The notes under the pieces were generated by a model. That model worked only from the letters and a program-made list of their open reading frames with translations, was not told the DNA's origin and did not search any database. The translations under genes and the position numbers were made by a program. 64,000 nt of DNA from VBAU01 sp036005185 (lineage in GTDB: Bacteria > Bacteroidota > Bacteroidia > Chitinophagales > Chitinophagaceae): positions 62,001 through 126,000 of the forward strand of contig DASYQS010000038.1 in assembly GCA_036005185.1 (NCBI GenBank), in the 5' to 3' direction. Of the stretch, positions 8,961 through 17,023 are shown piece after piece (positions within the stretch are counted from its first letter, which is position 1; each line of letters begins with the position of its first letter).

Positions 8961-9680
8961 ATGAACATTCAACTCTTCATACCCTGTTTTGTTGACCAGT
9001 TGTACCCCCAAACCGCTTTTAGTATGATCAAGGTGCTGGAGAAAATTGGTTGTACCGTTACCTACAATGTAAATCAAACTTGCTGTGGTCAAGCTGCTTT
9101 TAATGCGGGTTTTTGGGAAGAGTCAAAATCTGTTTGCAATAAATTTATCAAAGACTTTGAAGGGATCGATTATGTAGTTGCCCCCAGTGCAAGCTGCGTT
9201 GGCTTTGTGCGCAATTATTATTCAAAGCTATTCGACAATTCTTCCGTTCATAACGATGTGAAAGATCTTTCAAAACGCACTTATGAATTTTCTGAATTTA
9301 TGGTAAAAGTGCTTCAGATATTTAATGTAGGTGCTACTTTAAAGGCAAAAGCCACTTATCATGATAGCTGTGCCGGCTTGCGTGAATGCAGAATAAAGCA
9401 AGAGCCAAGAAAACTTCTTGCCAATGTAAAAGGCCTGGAATTGGTTGAATTGAACGATGTGGAAACTTGCTGTGGCTTTGGCGGAACTTTCGCCGTAAAA
9501 TTTGAACCAATCTCGATTGCAATGGGAGAACAAAAAGTAGAGAATGCTTTAGCTACCCAAGCTGAATATCTTATCTCTACCGATCTTTCTTGTTTAATGC
9601 ATTTAGATGGCTATATTAAACACAAAGGTTATTCTTTAAAAACTATGCACATTTCAGATGTGCTTGCTAGTGGATGGTAA
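8961..9680 (+). CDS. (Fe-S)-binding CCG-domain protein, LutA/YkgE-like
   Basis: 239 residues from the ATG at 8961, which is preceded by GAGAGAAA; the upstream Met at 8919 lies in the repeat and is not conserved. Two cysteine-rich CCG domains are visible: NQTCCGQAAFNAG with a later APSASC, and HDSCAGLRE with VETCCGFGGTF. The cysteines of the second domain match heterodisulfide-reductase-type cluster binding. In lactate utilisation LutA works with LutB and LutC, neither of which is nearby. The protein may act as a lone subunit or with partners elsewhere, so no lut symbol is assigned. Confidence 0.85.
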   Translation: MNIQLFIPCFVDQLYPQTAFSMIKVLEKIGCTVTYNVNQTCCGQAAFNAGFWEESKSVCNKFIKDFEGIDYVVAPSASCVGFVRNYYSKLFDNSSVHNDVKDLSKRTYEFSEFMVKVLQIFNVGATLKAKATYHDSCAGLRECRIKQEPRKLLANVKGLELVELNDVETCCGFGGTFAVKFEPISIAMGEQKVENALATQAEYLISTDLSCLMHLDGYIKHKGYSLKTMHISDVLASGW

Positions 9681-9689
9681 AAGCCCAAT

Positions 9690-9795
9690 GCCCATCCCAC
9701 AGTCATCAAAACTGTAACCTCACTCGATTTGCCTTCCCAAAGGGAAGGCAGTTTGAGAGAAAATTTAATTTAAAGACTGTGGGATGGGCTTTTTT
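9690..9795 (+). terminator. Composite nested hairpin and terminator after the LutA-like gene
   Basis: Outer arms of 15 bases (GCCCATCCCACAGTC at 9690-9704 and GACTGTGGGATGGGC at 9775-9789) are perfectly complementary and followed by six T residues. Inside the 70-base loop sits a second perfect 8-bp hairpin (GCCTTCCC, AAA, GGGAAGGC at 9731-9749). The outer hairpin is a terminator. The inner one looks like an inserted REP-like hairpin of the 'CCTTCCC-AAA-GGGAAGG' type. Confidence 0.75.
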
Positions 9796-9805
9796 GCGAT
9801 GGGCT

Positions 9806-10594
9806 TCATAACCCCGAATAATAATCATATCCTCGTTCAGCCCAATAATCCGGGGGACGATTGTTATCAAAATATATAGTGCCAATTCGCTTTAGATGCT
9901 TAATACCATATTTGACAGGAATGATAAGGCGAAGAGGATAACCTTCTCTCATAGGAAGAGGCGCACCGTTTAACTCGTAACATAATATGGTTTGAGGATG
10001 CAGGATACTTGCCATATCAATGCCCACATAATATTCTTCATCTGGCGTCATAAGTCCAACATATTTCATCGCTGCTTCTTCGTTCAATCCATAGGCCTTG
10101 ACAAAATCAGAAAACTTAACACCTGCCCAATGCGTGATCTGGTTCCATCCTTCAATGCATTTAAAATTGAAAACGATATCCGTTTTTGGAAGTTTTTTCA
10201 AATCATCGAGCTTCAATGCAAGGGTATCACCTTTTTTTTTGATGACATATAATTGCCAAGTTGCCGGATCAAAATCATTTCCCATACCAAGATTTCCATT
10301 AGGCCTTACATTTTTTATAGCTGCGGAAACAGGGTAGGTTTTTGTAAGATGCTTTTTTGAAAATATTTTAGAAAATACTGCTTCATTGGTATTCAATACA
10401 TCTCTGAGCGGTTGTTGAATGCCACCACGAATGCCTCCATCCAATGGCTGATGCCTCACCCATTTCCAAGCCCAAATGCATCCGCCAAAAAAAATGAAAA
10501 GAAAAAAGAAAGAAGTAATTGTTTTCTTAACGATATATTCATCAACCGTCAATTTTTTATTACTCTTGAAAAGGTTAGAGACAAAGTTTGACAT
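9806..10594 (-). CDS. Membrane-anchored molybdopterin-dependent oxidoreductase
   Basis: 262 residues with the sulfite-oxidase-type molybdopterin fold. One N-terminal membrane helix is visible (SFFFLFIFFGGCIWAW). The motif FKCIEGW carries the expected Cys ligand of molybdenum. HWAGVKFSDF, PLPMREGYPLRLIIP and YGIKHLKRI follow the usual order. It lies 10 bases after the cytochrome b gene, which probably exchanges electrons with it. The ATG at 10594 was chosen; an in-frame ATG at 10624 would overlap the cytochrome gene by 20 bases and is possible. The substrate is unknown; MsrP-like or sulfite-oxidase-like activity is only an analogy. Confidence 0.85.
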   Translation of the reverse strand: MSNFVSNLFKSNKKLTVDEYIVKKTITSFFFLFIFFGGCIWAWKWVRHQPLDGGIRGGIQQPLRDVLNTNEAVFSKIFSKKHLTKTYPVSAAIKNVRPNGNLGMGNDFDPATWQLYVIKKKGDTLALKLDDLKKLPKTDIVFNFKCIEGWNQITHWAGVKFSDFVKAYGLNEEAAMKYVGLMTPDEEYYVGIDMASILHPQTILCYELNGAPLPMREGYPLRLIIPVKYGIKHLKRIGTIYFDNNRPPDYWAERGYDYYSGL

Positions 10595-10604
10595 ATAAAT
10601 AATT

Positions 10605-11369
10605 TTATTGGGGAGCTTCACCATGCCCCTTATCGTCGTCTGTCTGCGGTATTTCTAAAACCTCTGCTACTGGAACCGGTTCAATTTCGATTGGTTCAAT
10701 TTGGATTGACTCTTCTTTTATTTTCACTACTTCAAAACCGGTAACCATAGCACGGAAATTATTCCATCCTGCAAAAATCACTTGAATAATGTGGATCAGG
10801 AAAAATAAAACATATCCAATGGTCAAAGCAAAGTGAATGATCCTTGACATCTTATATCCGCCAAATATCAGGGTTAGCCAGCCAAGTTGAACGGGCTTAT
10901 AAATCGCCAAGCCAGTAAGGATAGAGCCAATGCCCATGATAATAATGGCAGTATAAGCGATGCGTTGTGCAGCGTTGTATTTTTCTTGTGGCGGTTTTGT
11001 TTTTCTTATATGAAGATCATGAAGCAATACCTGCCAAGCTTCTTTCCATGATCGTCGGTTGGGTAATAGATATCGCCATTCGCCCGAAAAAATGGTATAA
11101 AGCACATATAAAATGCCATTGAAGAAGAATAACCACATGAAAACAAAATGATAGGCCATTCCTTCGGCAAGGCGAAATGGAATATGGAAAGCTTCATAAA
11201 AAGATTGTGGAAAAAATTTGATAAGAGTCTTATCGCCAAAGCCAACTTTGTAAACGTCATTGGCCCAATAAATAAGCAGCCCGCTCCAGATCATAACACC
11301 CAATACCGGAAAATTAATCCAATGAAACCATCTGATAGCAAGAGGATGTTTTTTGTCAATCTTTTTCAT
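10605..11369 (-). CDS. Cytochrome b/b6-type membrane subunit
   Basis: 254 residues with four predicted membrane helices of the prokaryotic di-haem cytochrome b561/Ni-hydrogenase type. Candidate haem histidines lie in RWFHWINF (helix 1), AYHFVFMW (helix 2), RIIHFALTIGY (helix 3) and FFLIHIIQV (helix 4). The C-terminal ~45 residues are acidic and Pro/Glu-rich (IEPIEIEPVP), which is unusual for the family and presumably cytoplasmic. It is upstream of and nearly contiguous with the molybdopterin oxidoreductase, making a two-gene redox module that would connect that enzyme to the quinone pool. Confidence 0.87.
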   Translation of the reverse strand: MKKIDKKHPLAIRWFHWINFPVLGVMIWSGLLIYWANDVYKVGFGDKTLIKFFPQSFYEAFHIPFRLAEGMAYHFVFMWLFFFNGILYVLYTIFSGEWRYLLPNRRSWKEAWQVLLHDLHIRKTKPPQEKYNAAQRIAYTAIIIMGIGSILTGLAIYKPVQLGWLTLIFGGYKMSRIIHFALTIGYVLFFLIHIIQVIFAGWNNFRAMVTGFEVVKIKEESIQIEPIEIEPVPVAEVLEIPQTDDDKGHGEAPQ

Positions 11370-11413
11370 CAGCTAGTTATACGGTTATTTAAGCCATTGA
11401 GATTCAAAAGTTA

Positions 11414-11451
11414 CAAATAAAAAGCCGGCCTCCAAAAATGGAATGCCGGCT
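11414..11451 (-). terminator. Hairpin with minus-strand T run
   Basis: AGCCGGC (11423-11429) pairs with GCCGGCT (11445-11451). An inner TCCA/TGGA pairing lengthens the stem. Read on the minus strand, the hairpin is followed by TTTTTATTT. It lies about 130 bases beyond the terminator that directly follows the fasciclin gene, so it would end some other minus-strand transcript, or act as a backup. Confidence 0.6.
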
Positions 11452-11544
11452 GGTTTGCCCTGCACATACGAACTATTTAAAATGACTTTTGACGGATTAA
11501 GTTACCCTATATACGACAGCCACATCTTTTTAGATTGGCTATTT

Positions 11545-11578
11545 AAAAAAAATTGGCGACCCTCTCAGGAATCGCCAA
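11545..11578 (-). terminator. Intrinsic terminator after the fasciclin gene
   Basis: TTGGCGA (11553-11559) and TCGCCAA (11572-11578) form a 7-bp stem. On the minus strand it is followed by eight consecutive T residues (complement of 11545-11552). It sits 30 bases downstream of the fasciclin stop codon. Confidence 0.75.
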
Positions 11579-11608
11579 ACGGGCTAAATTTAAAACCAGC
11601 CTCAGCAA

Positions 11609-12178
11609 TTATTTTGGAGTAACTACATGGTCAATGACATGGATCACCCCATTGCTTTGATATACGTTTTTAATAGTAATAGTTGCCCAGCCACCGTTCT
11701 CATCTTTTAAAACGATTTTATTTCCTTTCATACTGGCCCATAATTTTCCGCCAGAAACAGTCGTCAACTCGGCAACACCTTTTCCGGCTTTTATTTTTTC
11801 AGCTAAGGCTTTGCTATCCCAACTACCAGCAATAACATGATAAGTGAGAATTTTTGTGAGCATGGCTTTGTTCTCGGCTTTTAGCAAATTTTCAATAGTG
11901 CCTTTGGGCAACATATCAAAAGCAGCATTCGTGGGAGCAAATACGGTGAATGGACCAGGACTTTGCAGGGTTTGAACCAGACCGGCAGCTTTTACAGCAG
12001 CTACTAACGTTGTATGATCTTTCGAGTTCATTGCGTTTTCAATGATGTTTTTGGAAGGATACATGGGAGCGCCACCCACGCTGACAGTTTTTTCTGTCGC
12101 CATTTTACCTTGCGCAAAAGAAGCATTCATTAGAAAGGCAGCAACCAGTAATAATGTGAATGATTTTATTTGTTTCAT
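11609..12178 (-). CDS. Secreted fasciclin (FAS1) domain protein
   Basis: 189 residues with a signal peptide (1-22: KQIKSFTLLLVAAFLMNASFA). A single FAS1 domain covers about 45-187. Family hallmarks are FTVFAPTNAAFDMLP (H1 box), LTKILTYHVIAGSWDSKAL and the C-terminal GVIHVIDHVVTP (H2 box). FAS1 proteins mediate adhesion or surface interactions; in Bacteroidota single-domain members are often exported, small and stress-associated. It is a single gene with its own terminator. Confidence 0.93.
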   Translation of the reverse strand: MKQIKSFTLLLVAAFLMNASFAQGKMATEKTVSVGGAPMYPSKNIIENAMNSKDHTTLVAAVKAAGLVQTLQSPGPFTVFAPTNAAFDMLPKGTIENLLKAENKAMLTKILTYHVIAGSWDSKALAEKIKAGKGVAELTTVSGGKLWASMKGNKIVLKDENGGWATITIKNVYQSNGVIHVIDHVVTPK

Positions 12179-12405
12179 AAAAGAGTTTTTAAAAATTTTT
12201 GTTTGTGATTTTCAAATTGCTTTAGTTTCAAGGTCGGGTTGCGCATGCGTACAACGAATACAAATACGTATAGTAATAAAGAGTTGGATTGCCGGGCAAG
12301 AAATATTTTTAAGAAGAAAAATCAACTGTAATTTTGAAAACCAACAACGCGTTTTTTTCGTAAACAATAATTTTTTTCGGCAAGAGATGCAAGTGGAAGA
12401 AGCTT

Positions 12406-12429
12406 AACTTTAAACCTTAAACTTTAAAC
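12406..12429 (+). repeat. Short direct repeat before the EVE-domain gene
   Basis: AACTTTAAAC occurs twice (12406-12415 and 12420-12429) with CTTA between, immediately upstream of the ATG at 12438. It is a low-complexity word repeat of the type that recurs between genes here. The rest of 12179-12405 shows no convincing gene. Confidence 0.35.
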
Positions 12430-12437
12430 TCAAAGTC

Positions 12438-12848
12438 ATGGCTTACTGGCTGGTAAAATCTGAACCTGATGCATACAGTTGGGAACAACTGGAAAAAGAC
12501 AAGCAAACGGACTGGACCGGTGTACGCAATTATGCAGCACGCAATCATCTTAAATCCATGAAAAAAGGTGATGAGGTTTTATATTATCATAGTAATGAAG
12601 GTTTGGAAATTGTGGGTATTGCCAAAGTGGGTAAGGAAGCTTACCAGGATCCAACAACAAAGGAAACGACATGGGTAGCCGTTGAGCTCAAGCCTCACAA
12701 AAAATTGAAAAAACCTGTTTCATTAGATGCAATAAAAAAAGATAAACGGTTAAAGGATATGGCGCTCGTTCGCATTGGCCGTTTGTCGGTGCAACCAGTT
12801 ACAGAAAAGGAGTGGAGTGTAATTATGGAAATGGCGGGAGAGAAGTGA
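12438..12848 (+). CDS. EVE domain-containing protein
   Basis: 136 residues forming a single EVE (PUA-like) domain. The family signature WLVKSEPDAYSWE is at the N-terminus, followed by WTGVRNYAARNHL, GDEVLYYHSNEG and a C-terminal VTEKEW. EVE domains bind modified bases such as methylcytosine in DNA or modified RNA; the biological target of the short stand-alone bacterial form (human THYN1-like) is not settled. It is a single gene without an obvious partner. Confidence 0.93.
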   Translation: MAYWLVKSEPDAYSWEQLEKDKQTDWTGVRNYAARNHLKSMKKGDEVLYYHSNEGLEIVGIAKVGKEAYQDPTTKETTWVAVELKPHKKLKKPVSLDAIKKDKRLKDMALVRIGRLSVQPVTEKEWSVIMEMAGEK

Positions 12849-12971
12849 GATAAGTTATTGGTCAGTGGTCAAAAGTCAATAAACAATTTTTTCCTTTAAC
12901 AACTTTGATGGGTTACTTTTTATTGAATGATGGAATCAATTTCTGATTCTCTCAAATAAAAAAGTATAGCC

Positions 12972-13397
12972 ATGAAACAAATTTTCATCGTGCTGCTCAT
13001 CGCAGCCATCGGTGCTGGAGCTTATTTTTACTTCACTAAAAAACAAAAAAACTCCCCTTCAAATTCGAAAGAACTTATTCTTGGTAAATGGAATGTTGAT
13101 TCGATTGATGTAAGCAAAGCAAAACATTCTTCCGCTTTGCTAGGCTTATTATTAGCTCCTGACACTGCCGGACATAAATACCAGCTTGAATTTTTAAAAG
13201 ATGGGCTGATATTGGAAGGAAACGAACAAAAACTCGAAGATACTACTCACTACAAGTTTATGGATGGAAAATATCTTTTGCTATGGGATAAGTCTGATAC
13301 TGCTAAAACAAAATGGAATATTGAAAAGATTGATTCAACCGTTTTGATTTTAAAAGATCAGGACAGCACTTCACTTTATTTTCAACGGGTAAAATAA
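12972..13397 (+). CDS. Membrane-anchored lipocalin-like hypothetical protein
   Basis: 141 residues. An N-terminal helix (IFIVLLIAAIGAGAYFYF) could be a signal anchor. The rest begins ELILGKWNVDSID, the LxGxW opening of lipocalin-like beta-barrel proteins, then alternates beta-strand-like segments ending LYFQRVK. No enzyme motifs. It shares the leader pattern ATAGCCATGAAA with the next gene and lies 68 bases upstream of it, so the two may form a unit. Function unknown. Confidence 0.7.
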   Translation: MKQIFIVLLIAAIGAGAYFYFTKKQKNSPSNSKELILGKWNVDSIDVSKAKHSSALLGLLLAPDTAGHKYQLEFLKDGLILEGNEQKLEDTTHYKFMDGKYLLLWDKSDTAKTKWNIEKIDSTVLILKDQDSTSLYFQRVK

Positions 13398-13465
13398 AAA
13401 AGCTAACGGCTTTTTGATTATGCAAAAGGATGTTTACTGCATCTATTCACTAAAAAAATATAGCC

Positions 13466-14365
13466 ATGAAATTGTTTAAATCAACTGTGCTAGTAACAAG
13501 CCTTATTTTGCTCCTCGCTGCTTGCAATGGTAGACTTGCAGAAGAGCGTTCAATATCACCACAGAACAAAGAAGAAGAAGAAATAAATAAAATACCTCAA
13601 TCCGATCAGACAGCTGATACAACACAAGCACCACCCTCTGTACCGAAACCTCAAACAGCGACAAATGCGAATTCCGAATCGAAAGTAGATTGGGACAAAA
13701 AAATTATTAAAACTGCGACGATCAACCTTGAGGTTAAGAATTACAAATCATTCAGTGATTTGACAAAAGAAAAGATTAAAAAGCTTGGAGGATACGTAGC
13801 GCAGGAAGAACAAAATCAAACTGATTACAAGGTTGAAAACATTATAACTATTAAAGTTCCGGTTGATCAGTTTAATAATCTTGTGACTGAACTTACAAAA
13901 GGGGAGGAGAAAATTATTGAAAAGAAAATTACGTCAGAGGATGTAACGACTGCTATTGTTGATACAAAATCCCGTATGGAAGCAAAAAAGCAAGTGCGAC
14001 TGCGTTACCTAGATTTATTGAAACAAGCAAGGAATATGCAAGAAATTCTGAACGTGCAAAATGAAATTAACGGTATACAGGAAGATATTGAAGCGGCAAC
14101 CGGACGAATAGAATATTTATCTCGTTCCTCTGCTTACAGCACTATAAATCTGACGTATTTCGAAGTACTGGATGCAACTGCAAAAAATGGCGCAGACGTA
14201 TCGTACGGTACTAAAGTCTGGCAATCATTTAAAAATGGGTGGAGTTGGATAGGGGACATTTTTGTTGGAATAATTTCGATCTGGCCTTTATTTCTTTTAG
14301 CTTTTATTTGCTGGTTTGCGTACAAGCGATGGTCATTAGCTAAAACGCAAAAAAGAAATGCATGA
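13466..14365 (+). CDS. DUF4349 family lipoprotein
   Basis: 299 residues. A lipobox (LLLAAC, Cys20) is followed by a Pro/Gln/Thr-rich linker to about residue 75. The DUF4349 region begins KIIKTATINLEV and includes GGYVAQEEQ, IKVPVDQFNNLV and a coiled-coil segment around RYLDLLKQARNMQEIL. The C-terminus has one membrane helix (IWPLFLLAFICWFAYKRW) with a basic end. Anchoring at both ends suggests an envelope structural or sensing role, but none is known. It ends 13 bases before the sirtuin gene. Confidence 0.88.
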   Translation: MKLFKSTVLVTSLILLLAACNGRLAEERSISPQNKEEEEINKIPQSDQTADTTQAPPSVPKPQTATNANSESKVDWDKKIIKTATINLEVKNYKSFSDLTKEKIKKLGGYVAQEEQNQTDYKVENIITIKVPVDQFNNLVTELTKGEEKIIEKKITSEDVTTAIVDTKSRMEAKKQVRLRYLDLLKQARNMQEILNVQNEINGIQEDIEAATGRIEYLSRSSAYSTINLTYFEVLDATAKNGADVSYGTKVWQSFKNGWSWIGDIFVGIISIWPLFLLAFICWFAYKRWSLAKTQKRNA

Positions 14366-14366
14366 T

Positions 14367-14374
14367 TATCTTTG
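14367..14374 (+). promoter_or_regulatory. -7 promoter box abutting the sirtuin start codon
   Basis: TATCTTTG is an exact TAnnTTTG match and ends four bases before the ATG at 14379. The implied mRNA would be leaderless or nearly so. Confidence 0.5.
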
Positions 14375-14378
14375 GTAA

Positions 14379-15065
14379 ATGAGTAAAAAGAAACTTGTCG
14401 TTCTCACTGGTGCCGGTATTAGTGCGGAAAGCGGTTTAAAAACTTTTCGCGACAGCGATGGTTTATGGGAGGGGTACAATATTGAAGAGGTTGCCACACC
14501 CAGGGCTTGGAGAAAAGACCCCCAGCTTGTTTTGGATTTTTATAATATGCGCCGTAAAAATGTTGCAGAAGCAAATCCTAACGCTGCTCATCAGGGGCTG
14601 GCAGAATTAGAAAAACATTTCGATGTTCACATCATTACACAAAATATAGACGATCTGCATGAAAGAGCCGGTTCAACAAAAATATTGCACTTGCATGGCG
14701 AAATATTTAAAATGCGGAGTGAAAAAACACAGGAACTGGTAAAAGAAATAAGAGGAGATATTATGCTGGGCGATTGTGCTGAAGACGGATGTCAATACCG
14801 TCCTCATATCGTTTGGTTTGAGGAACCCGTGCCGCTGATTGAAGAAGCCATACCTATTGTACACAGTGCCGATATTTTTGCCGTGGTAGGAACTTCGTTG
14901 GTCGTTTATCCTGCTGCAGGTTTGGTAAATTATGCACCATGGGAAATTCCAAAATTTATTATCGATAAAAGAATTCCATACACCTCCTCGGTTTATAATG
15001 TAACAGCTATCGAAAAACCGGCAACAGAAGGAGTGGCAGAATTGATAAAATTATTGGTTAAATAG
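14379..15065 (+). CDS. cobB: NAD-dependent protein deacylase, Sir2 family
   Basis: Removes acyl groups from lysine using NAD+. 228 residues, typical of bacterial class III sirtuins. GAGISAESGLKTFR (11-24) forms the NAD loop, TQNIDDLHERAG the second NAD motif, and HLHGE holds the catalytic His. FYNMRRK supplies the Tyr-x-x-Arg pair associated with desuccinylase/SIRT5-like specificity. The four-Cys zinc module is reduced: only DCAEDGC is seen, so zinc binding may be lost. It overlaps the decayed end of the convergent cupin pseudogene by 73 bases. Confidence 0.92.
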   Translation: MSKKKLVVLTGAGISAESGLKTFRDSDGLWEGYNIEEVATPRAWRKDPQLVLDFYNMRRKNVAEANPNAAHQGLAELEKHFDVHIITQNIDDLHERAGSTKILHLHGEIFKMRSEKTQELVKEIRGDIMLGDCAEDGCQYRPHIVWFEEPVPLIEEAIPIVHSADIFAVVGTSLVVYPAAGLVNYAPWEIPKFIIDKRIPYTSSVYNVTAIEKPATEGVAELIKLLVK

Positions 15066-15392
15066 CTACGGTTCTCTCCACCAGCGGCTCTATAAAATAT
15101 TACCCATGTAGCAAAATCATCGCTAAAATTTTCAAACCAATGGTTCATGCCTGCAGGCACAAAAATGATATATGATTTTTTGTAGCTTATTCTTTTACCA
15201 CCCCTGAGAAGCGTGGCGTGACCTTTAATGATGACATACAATTCATCTTTTGTGCGGTGTTTGCTCATCTATTTTCTGCGGAGAAAAATATTCGACAGTC
15301 ATGCTCCCATTTTTCATGACCACCGTAAAGGGAAATTCACTCTGCTTTAATAATTACTGCATCGCTTCTTCAGCAGAAACTTTACAATTCAT
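14993..15392 (-). pseudogene. Cupin-domain protein gene, broken by a stop and a frameshift
   Basis: Reading from an ATG at 15392 that overlaps the upstream stop as ATGA, the frame gives NCKVSAEEAMQ, then TAA (15354-15356). In the same frame it continues LLKQSEFPFTVVMKNGS and MTVEYFSPQKIDEQTPH. The frame must then shift, because TKDELYVIIKGHATLLRGG continues in another frame. The junction reads CCGCACAAAAGAT. One CA unit appears lost from CACACA, where an intact gene would encode H-T-K-D-E. The remainder (SYIIFVPAGMNHWFENF, WVIFY) is a normal small cupin. The C-terminal readthrough past WVIFYRAAGGE enters the sirtuin gene and is probably not original. Sequencing error could explain the shift, but not the separate stop as easily. 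Confidence 0.7.
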
Positions 15393-16903
15393 TGCAATAC
15401 ATTTTTTATATCATGAAATTTAATGCCATCATTTTCCAGTTCTTTTAAAACTGGTTCATAAATTTCTTTGTTGACGGGGATATGAAGCCCTTTTAATTGT
15501 ATAGTTCCATTCAAAATTAGCTTGGCAGCAATGCCCAAAGGAAGCCCAACTGTTTTTGCCATCGCTGTTCTTAAATTGTTTTCTCCTTTCACTATCAACG
15601 AACTTTTTATTTCAGACTTTTGACCTTTTATTTCGTACTGAATTTCGTGCATCATTACGATCATATCCTTATCATCTGGTTCCAAGGCGAGCTTTTTTTC
15701 TATGGCGAATTGCAAAATGTCGGCAGCGCTGCAGAGTCCTTTATTCATAAAAGTTTCTTTATCGTCTAATCCAAGAAAAAACAACTGTTTCAGGGTAAGA
15801 TTGGCTTCATGCATTTTATAGGCAAGGAAACTAGCGGCGCGATTTTTTACTTCGTCAAGCTCAATTTCTGTGATGTTGCCTTTTTCATCCACACTCATAA
15901 ATTCTTCTGGGATCTCAAGGTTTTCCTCCTCTGCTTCTTTTTCCGCTTCCATCAGTTTTACAAGATTATTCAGCATTTCTTTTGTTTGCGAAAAACGTTC
16001 TGTCAGTTTTTGCTCCAGCCACGCACCAAAACCGTTTTTATCCATATGTTCTTTAAAGATCTCGTAGAGGCTTTTTCCATTGGTCTGGTATTTTGGAGTT
16101 TCATCGGTTAACTTTAGTTCAATCACATTTTTCCAACCGTAAATAAAATCAGGATAACGTAGAGTTGTTCGGATAAATGTATTTGCGTCTTCCAAGCCAT
16201 AAAGTGAAGCATAGCTCAACGAATCTCGATTTGGATACCAGCTTAAATACCCAAGCTCAGGAATTTCAATAACACGGTCAGGTAAAAATAGCTCTTCATA
16301 TTTCAAAAATTTTTCTTCGCTATTTTCTTTAAAATGTGCTCCGGTTTTTCCTGCCAATACCACACTGCGCGGATTCCAGCTTATCTTATACCGCCAGGGA
16401 TTATTATCGCTTTCGGGTGCTATAAGGCCACCGCAATGAGACTGAAAAGAAATAACACGACCGCCCTTTGAATGAATTTCATCAATCATCTTCATTGCAC
16501 TCATGTGGTCAATGCCGGGATCTAGGCCCATTTCACAAAGAAATAGTAATTGACGATTGGCCATCTCCGGTGCCAGTTGTTTGATATTGTCATCAACATA
16601 AGAGGCGGTAAGTAAATTTCTATTTAGCTGAACACAATCCTGCGCAACAAGATAGTGTAAAGCGGGAGGAAGTAAAGAAATAACGATGTCTGCCTCCGCG
16701 ACATATTTTTTCCTTTCTTCTACATTGTTGATATCAAAAGATACGGCAATCCCCTTTGGAGAGTCGCCGATTTTCGATTTTATTAACCCCAAATCCGCAT
16801 CAACTACCGTTAATTGCCAGTTTTCTTTTTCTGCATTCTCAAGCAAATAATCAATCAAAACCGTAGCCGATTTGCCAGCCCCAAATAATAAAATCTTTTT
16901 CAT
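15389..16903 (-). CDS. Saccharopine dehydrogenase family protein
   Basis: 504 residues. The N-terminal Rossmann fold starts KKILLFGAGKSATVLIDYL, with SLLPPALHYLVA and the GLDPGIDHMSA motif characteristic of the glutamate-forming saccharopine dehydrogenase (LYS9-like) branch. The C-terminal catalytic domain includes SHCGGLIAPES and NPWRYKISWNP. An acidic Glu-rich insertion lies at about 320-345. In Bacteroidota the family is presumed to act in lysine metabolism; the direction and exact substrate cannot be told from sequence. Its stop overlaps the start of the decayed cupin gene by the ATGA arrangement, indicating a former two-gene operon. Confidence 0.85.
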   Translation of the reverse strand: MKKILLFGAGKSATVLIDYLLENAEKENWQLTVVDADLGLIKSKIGDSPKGIAVSFDINNVEERKKYVAEADIVISLLPPALHYLVAQDCVQLNRNLLTASYVDDNIKQLAPEMANRQLLFLCEMGLDPGIDHMSAMKMIDEIHSKGGRVISFQSHCGGLIAPESDNNPWRYKISWNPRSVVLAGKTGAHFKENSEEKFLKYEELFLPDRVIEIPELGYLSWYPNRDSLSYASLYGLEDANTFIRTTLRYPDFIYGWKNVIELKLTDETPKYQTNGKSLYEIFKEHMDKNGFGAWLEQKLTERFSQTKEMLNNLVKLMEAEKEAEEENLEIPEEFMSVDEKGNITEIELDEVKNRAASFLAYKMHEANLTLKQLFFLGLDDKETFMNKGLCSAADILQFAIEKKLALEPDDKDMIVMMHEIQYEIKGQKSEIKSSLIVKGENNLRTAMAKTVGLPLGIAAKLILNGTIQLKGLHIPVNKEIYEPVLKELENDGIKFHDIKNVLQ

Positions 16904-17023
16904 CAGCGTTTAATTGAGGCGAAATAAAAGAAACTTTACCAGGTAATTTACGATTAGTCCTATTATTTTTTGTTTCTCTTATGTAAAATGGCTGGTCAAC
17001 ACATCTAAACCTAAAACCTTGTT

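Noticed and set aside
12042..12407. 121-codon + strand ORF overlapping the fasciclin start
   Set aside because: It is largely antisense to the signal-peptide region of the fasciclin gene and then enters low-complexity DNA; no family resemblance.
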